Assembly (NCBI GenBank): GCA_020427395.1
Contig: JAGQON010000004.1
Coordinates: forward strand, 1 to 64,000
Direction of reading: 5' to 3'
DNA from: Phycisphaerales bacterium
Lineage (GTDB): Bacteria; Planctomycetota; Phycisphaerae; Phycisphaerales; UBA1924
DNA: 64,000 bases
Shown here piece after piece: positions 63,748 through 64,000 of the stretch (within the stretch, counting starts at the first letter, position 1; the number at the start of each line of letters is the position of its first letter). The translations under genes were made by a program, and so were the position numbers. The notes under the pieces are model-generated. The model ran no database searches. It worked only from the letters and a program-made list of their open reading frames with translations, and was not told where the DNA came from.

Positions 63748-64000
63748 ATGTCCGCATCGCCAAGCATGCCATCACCGACACGCCCAGATCGGAAGTACCT
63801 TCTCGATCTCGAGGGCATCGACCTCAGCGGAACCATCGCTGATCGCGATGCCATGTTCGAGCTGATCCCGCACCGCTACGAGATGGCGCTGCTCGATCGC
63901 ATCGTCTGGGCCAAGGACACCGGGCTCTCGGGCATCGGCGCCATGAAGATCCGAGGCGATGAGTTCTGGGTTCGTGGGCACTTCCCGAATCAGCCCATGC
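63748..64000 (+). CDS. FabZ-type 3-hydroxyacyl-ACP dehydratase, N-terminal part
   Basis: The first 84 residues only; the gene runs off the window. After a basic lead (MSASPSMPSPTRPDRKYLLD) comes MFELIPHRYEMALLDRIVW, with the His and Tyr of the FabZ hot-dog motif, and the strand GHFPNQPM that holds the second conserved element. The enzyme would dehydrate 3-hydroxyacyl-ACP in fatty-acid synthesis. The 25-residue N-terminal extension and the missing C-terminal part leave the exact subfamily open; LpxA-type fusion is possible. A later ATG at 63766 could be the true start. Confidence 0.75.
   Translation, partial: MSASPSMPSPTRPDRKYLLDLEGIDLSGTIADRDAMFELIPHRYEMALLDRIVWAKDTGLSGIGAMKIRGDEFWVRGHFPNQPM

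Overview
The window looks like a chromosome segment of a marine-type planctomycete, most likely class Phycisphaerae. Four things point that way. The first gene ends in a GC-type dockerin (two calcium loops, then a terminal Gly-Cys). A PEP-CTERM-like sorting tail occurs at 28031-28726. Several membrane proteins carry planctomycete-style zinc ribbons. The 23S-5S rRNA genes stand alone with no 16S, and the 5S is only about 110 nt. The DNA is GC-rich and gene-dense, with many ATGA/TGATG stop-start overlaps. No phage, plasmid, CRISPR array or tRNA gene was seen.

Layout. 1-8.5 kb: dockerin protein tail, phosphomannomutase, YCII-like exported protein, PLP enzyme, scpA with a GNAT gene, a divergent uracil-DNA glycosylase, an orphan structured-RNA candidate and a His-rich copper-binding lipoprotein. 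9-16 kb: a MEMO-family protein, then a three-gene type IV pilus/type II secretion-like platform operon whose first gene is a PilM-PilN fusion. 16.3-19.7 kb: 23S-5S rRNA operon with promoter, processing stem and terminator. 19.8-22.4 kb: small metabolic, unknown and membrane genes. 22.6-27.5 kb (minus): glycosyltransferase-like protein, lysyl-PG-synthase-like flippase and nadE. 27.6-28.7 kb: an odd Fur-like regulator and a PEP-CTERM protein. 28.8-33.3 kb (minus): a six-gene run uppP-serA-tsaE-exbB-exbD-exbD. 33.3-40.5 kb (plus): two SpoU-class RNA methyltransferases, two thioredoxin-like proteins, a small lipoprotein, an amidase-like protein, a Ser/Thr kinase and a phosphoesterase. 40.5-44.5 kb: a secreted YG-repeat protein and three zinc-ribbon membrane proteins. 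44.5-55.5 kb: glyA, a pentapeptide-repeat protein, a DUF559 nuclease inside inverted repeats, RarD and AtoE transporters, EF-hand protein, lipoproteins, an AT-rich orphan gene, rimO and a GNAT gene. 55.7-64 kb: ftsW-murG, a GGDEF enzyme, HAD phosphatase, rsmA, a phosphotransferase-like protein, a histone-like small protein and the start of a fabZ-type gene.

Themes. Peptidoglycan synthesis is supported by UppP, FtsW and MurG. Translation and RNA modification are strongly represented (TsaE, TrmL, SpoU methyltransferase, RimO, RsmA). Several familiar families have lost their metal ligands here: the uracil glycosylase lacks three of four Fe-S cysteines, the Fur-like regulator lacks its zinc/iron residues, the YacG-like tail of TsaE lacks three of four cysteines, and the amidase lacks its third zinc ligand. 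The most element-like feature is the 540-bp unit at 46511-47050: a DUF559 nuclease gene bounded by near-identical inverted repeats, with a solitary third copy just after rimO. All calls come from reading the sequence; no database search was run.
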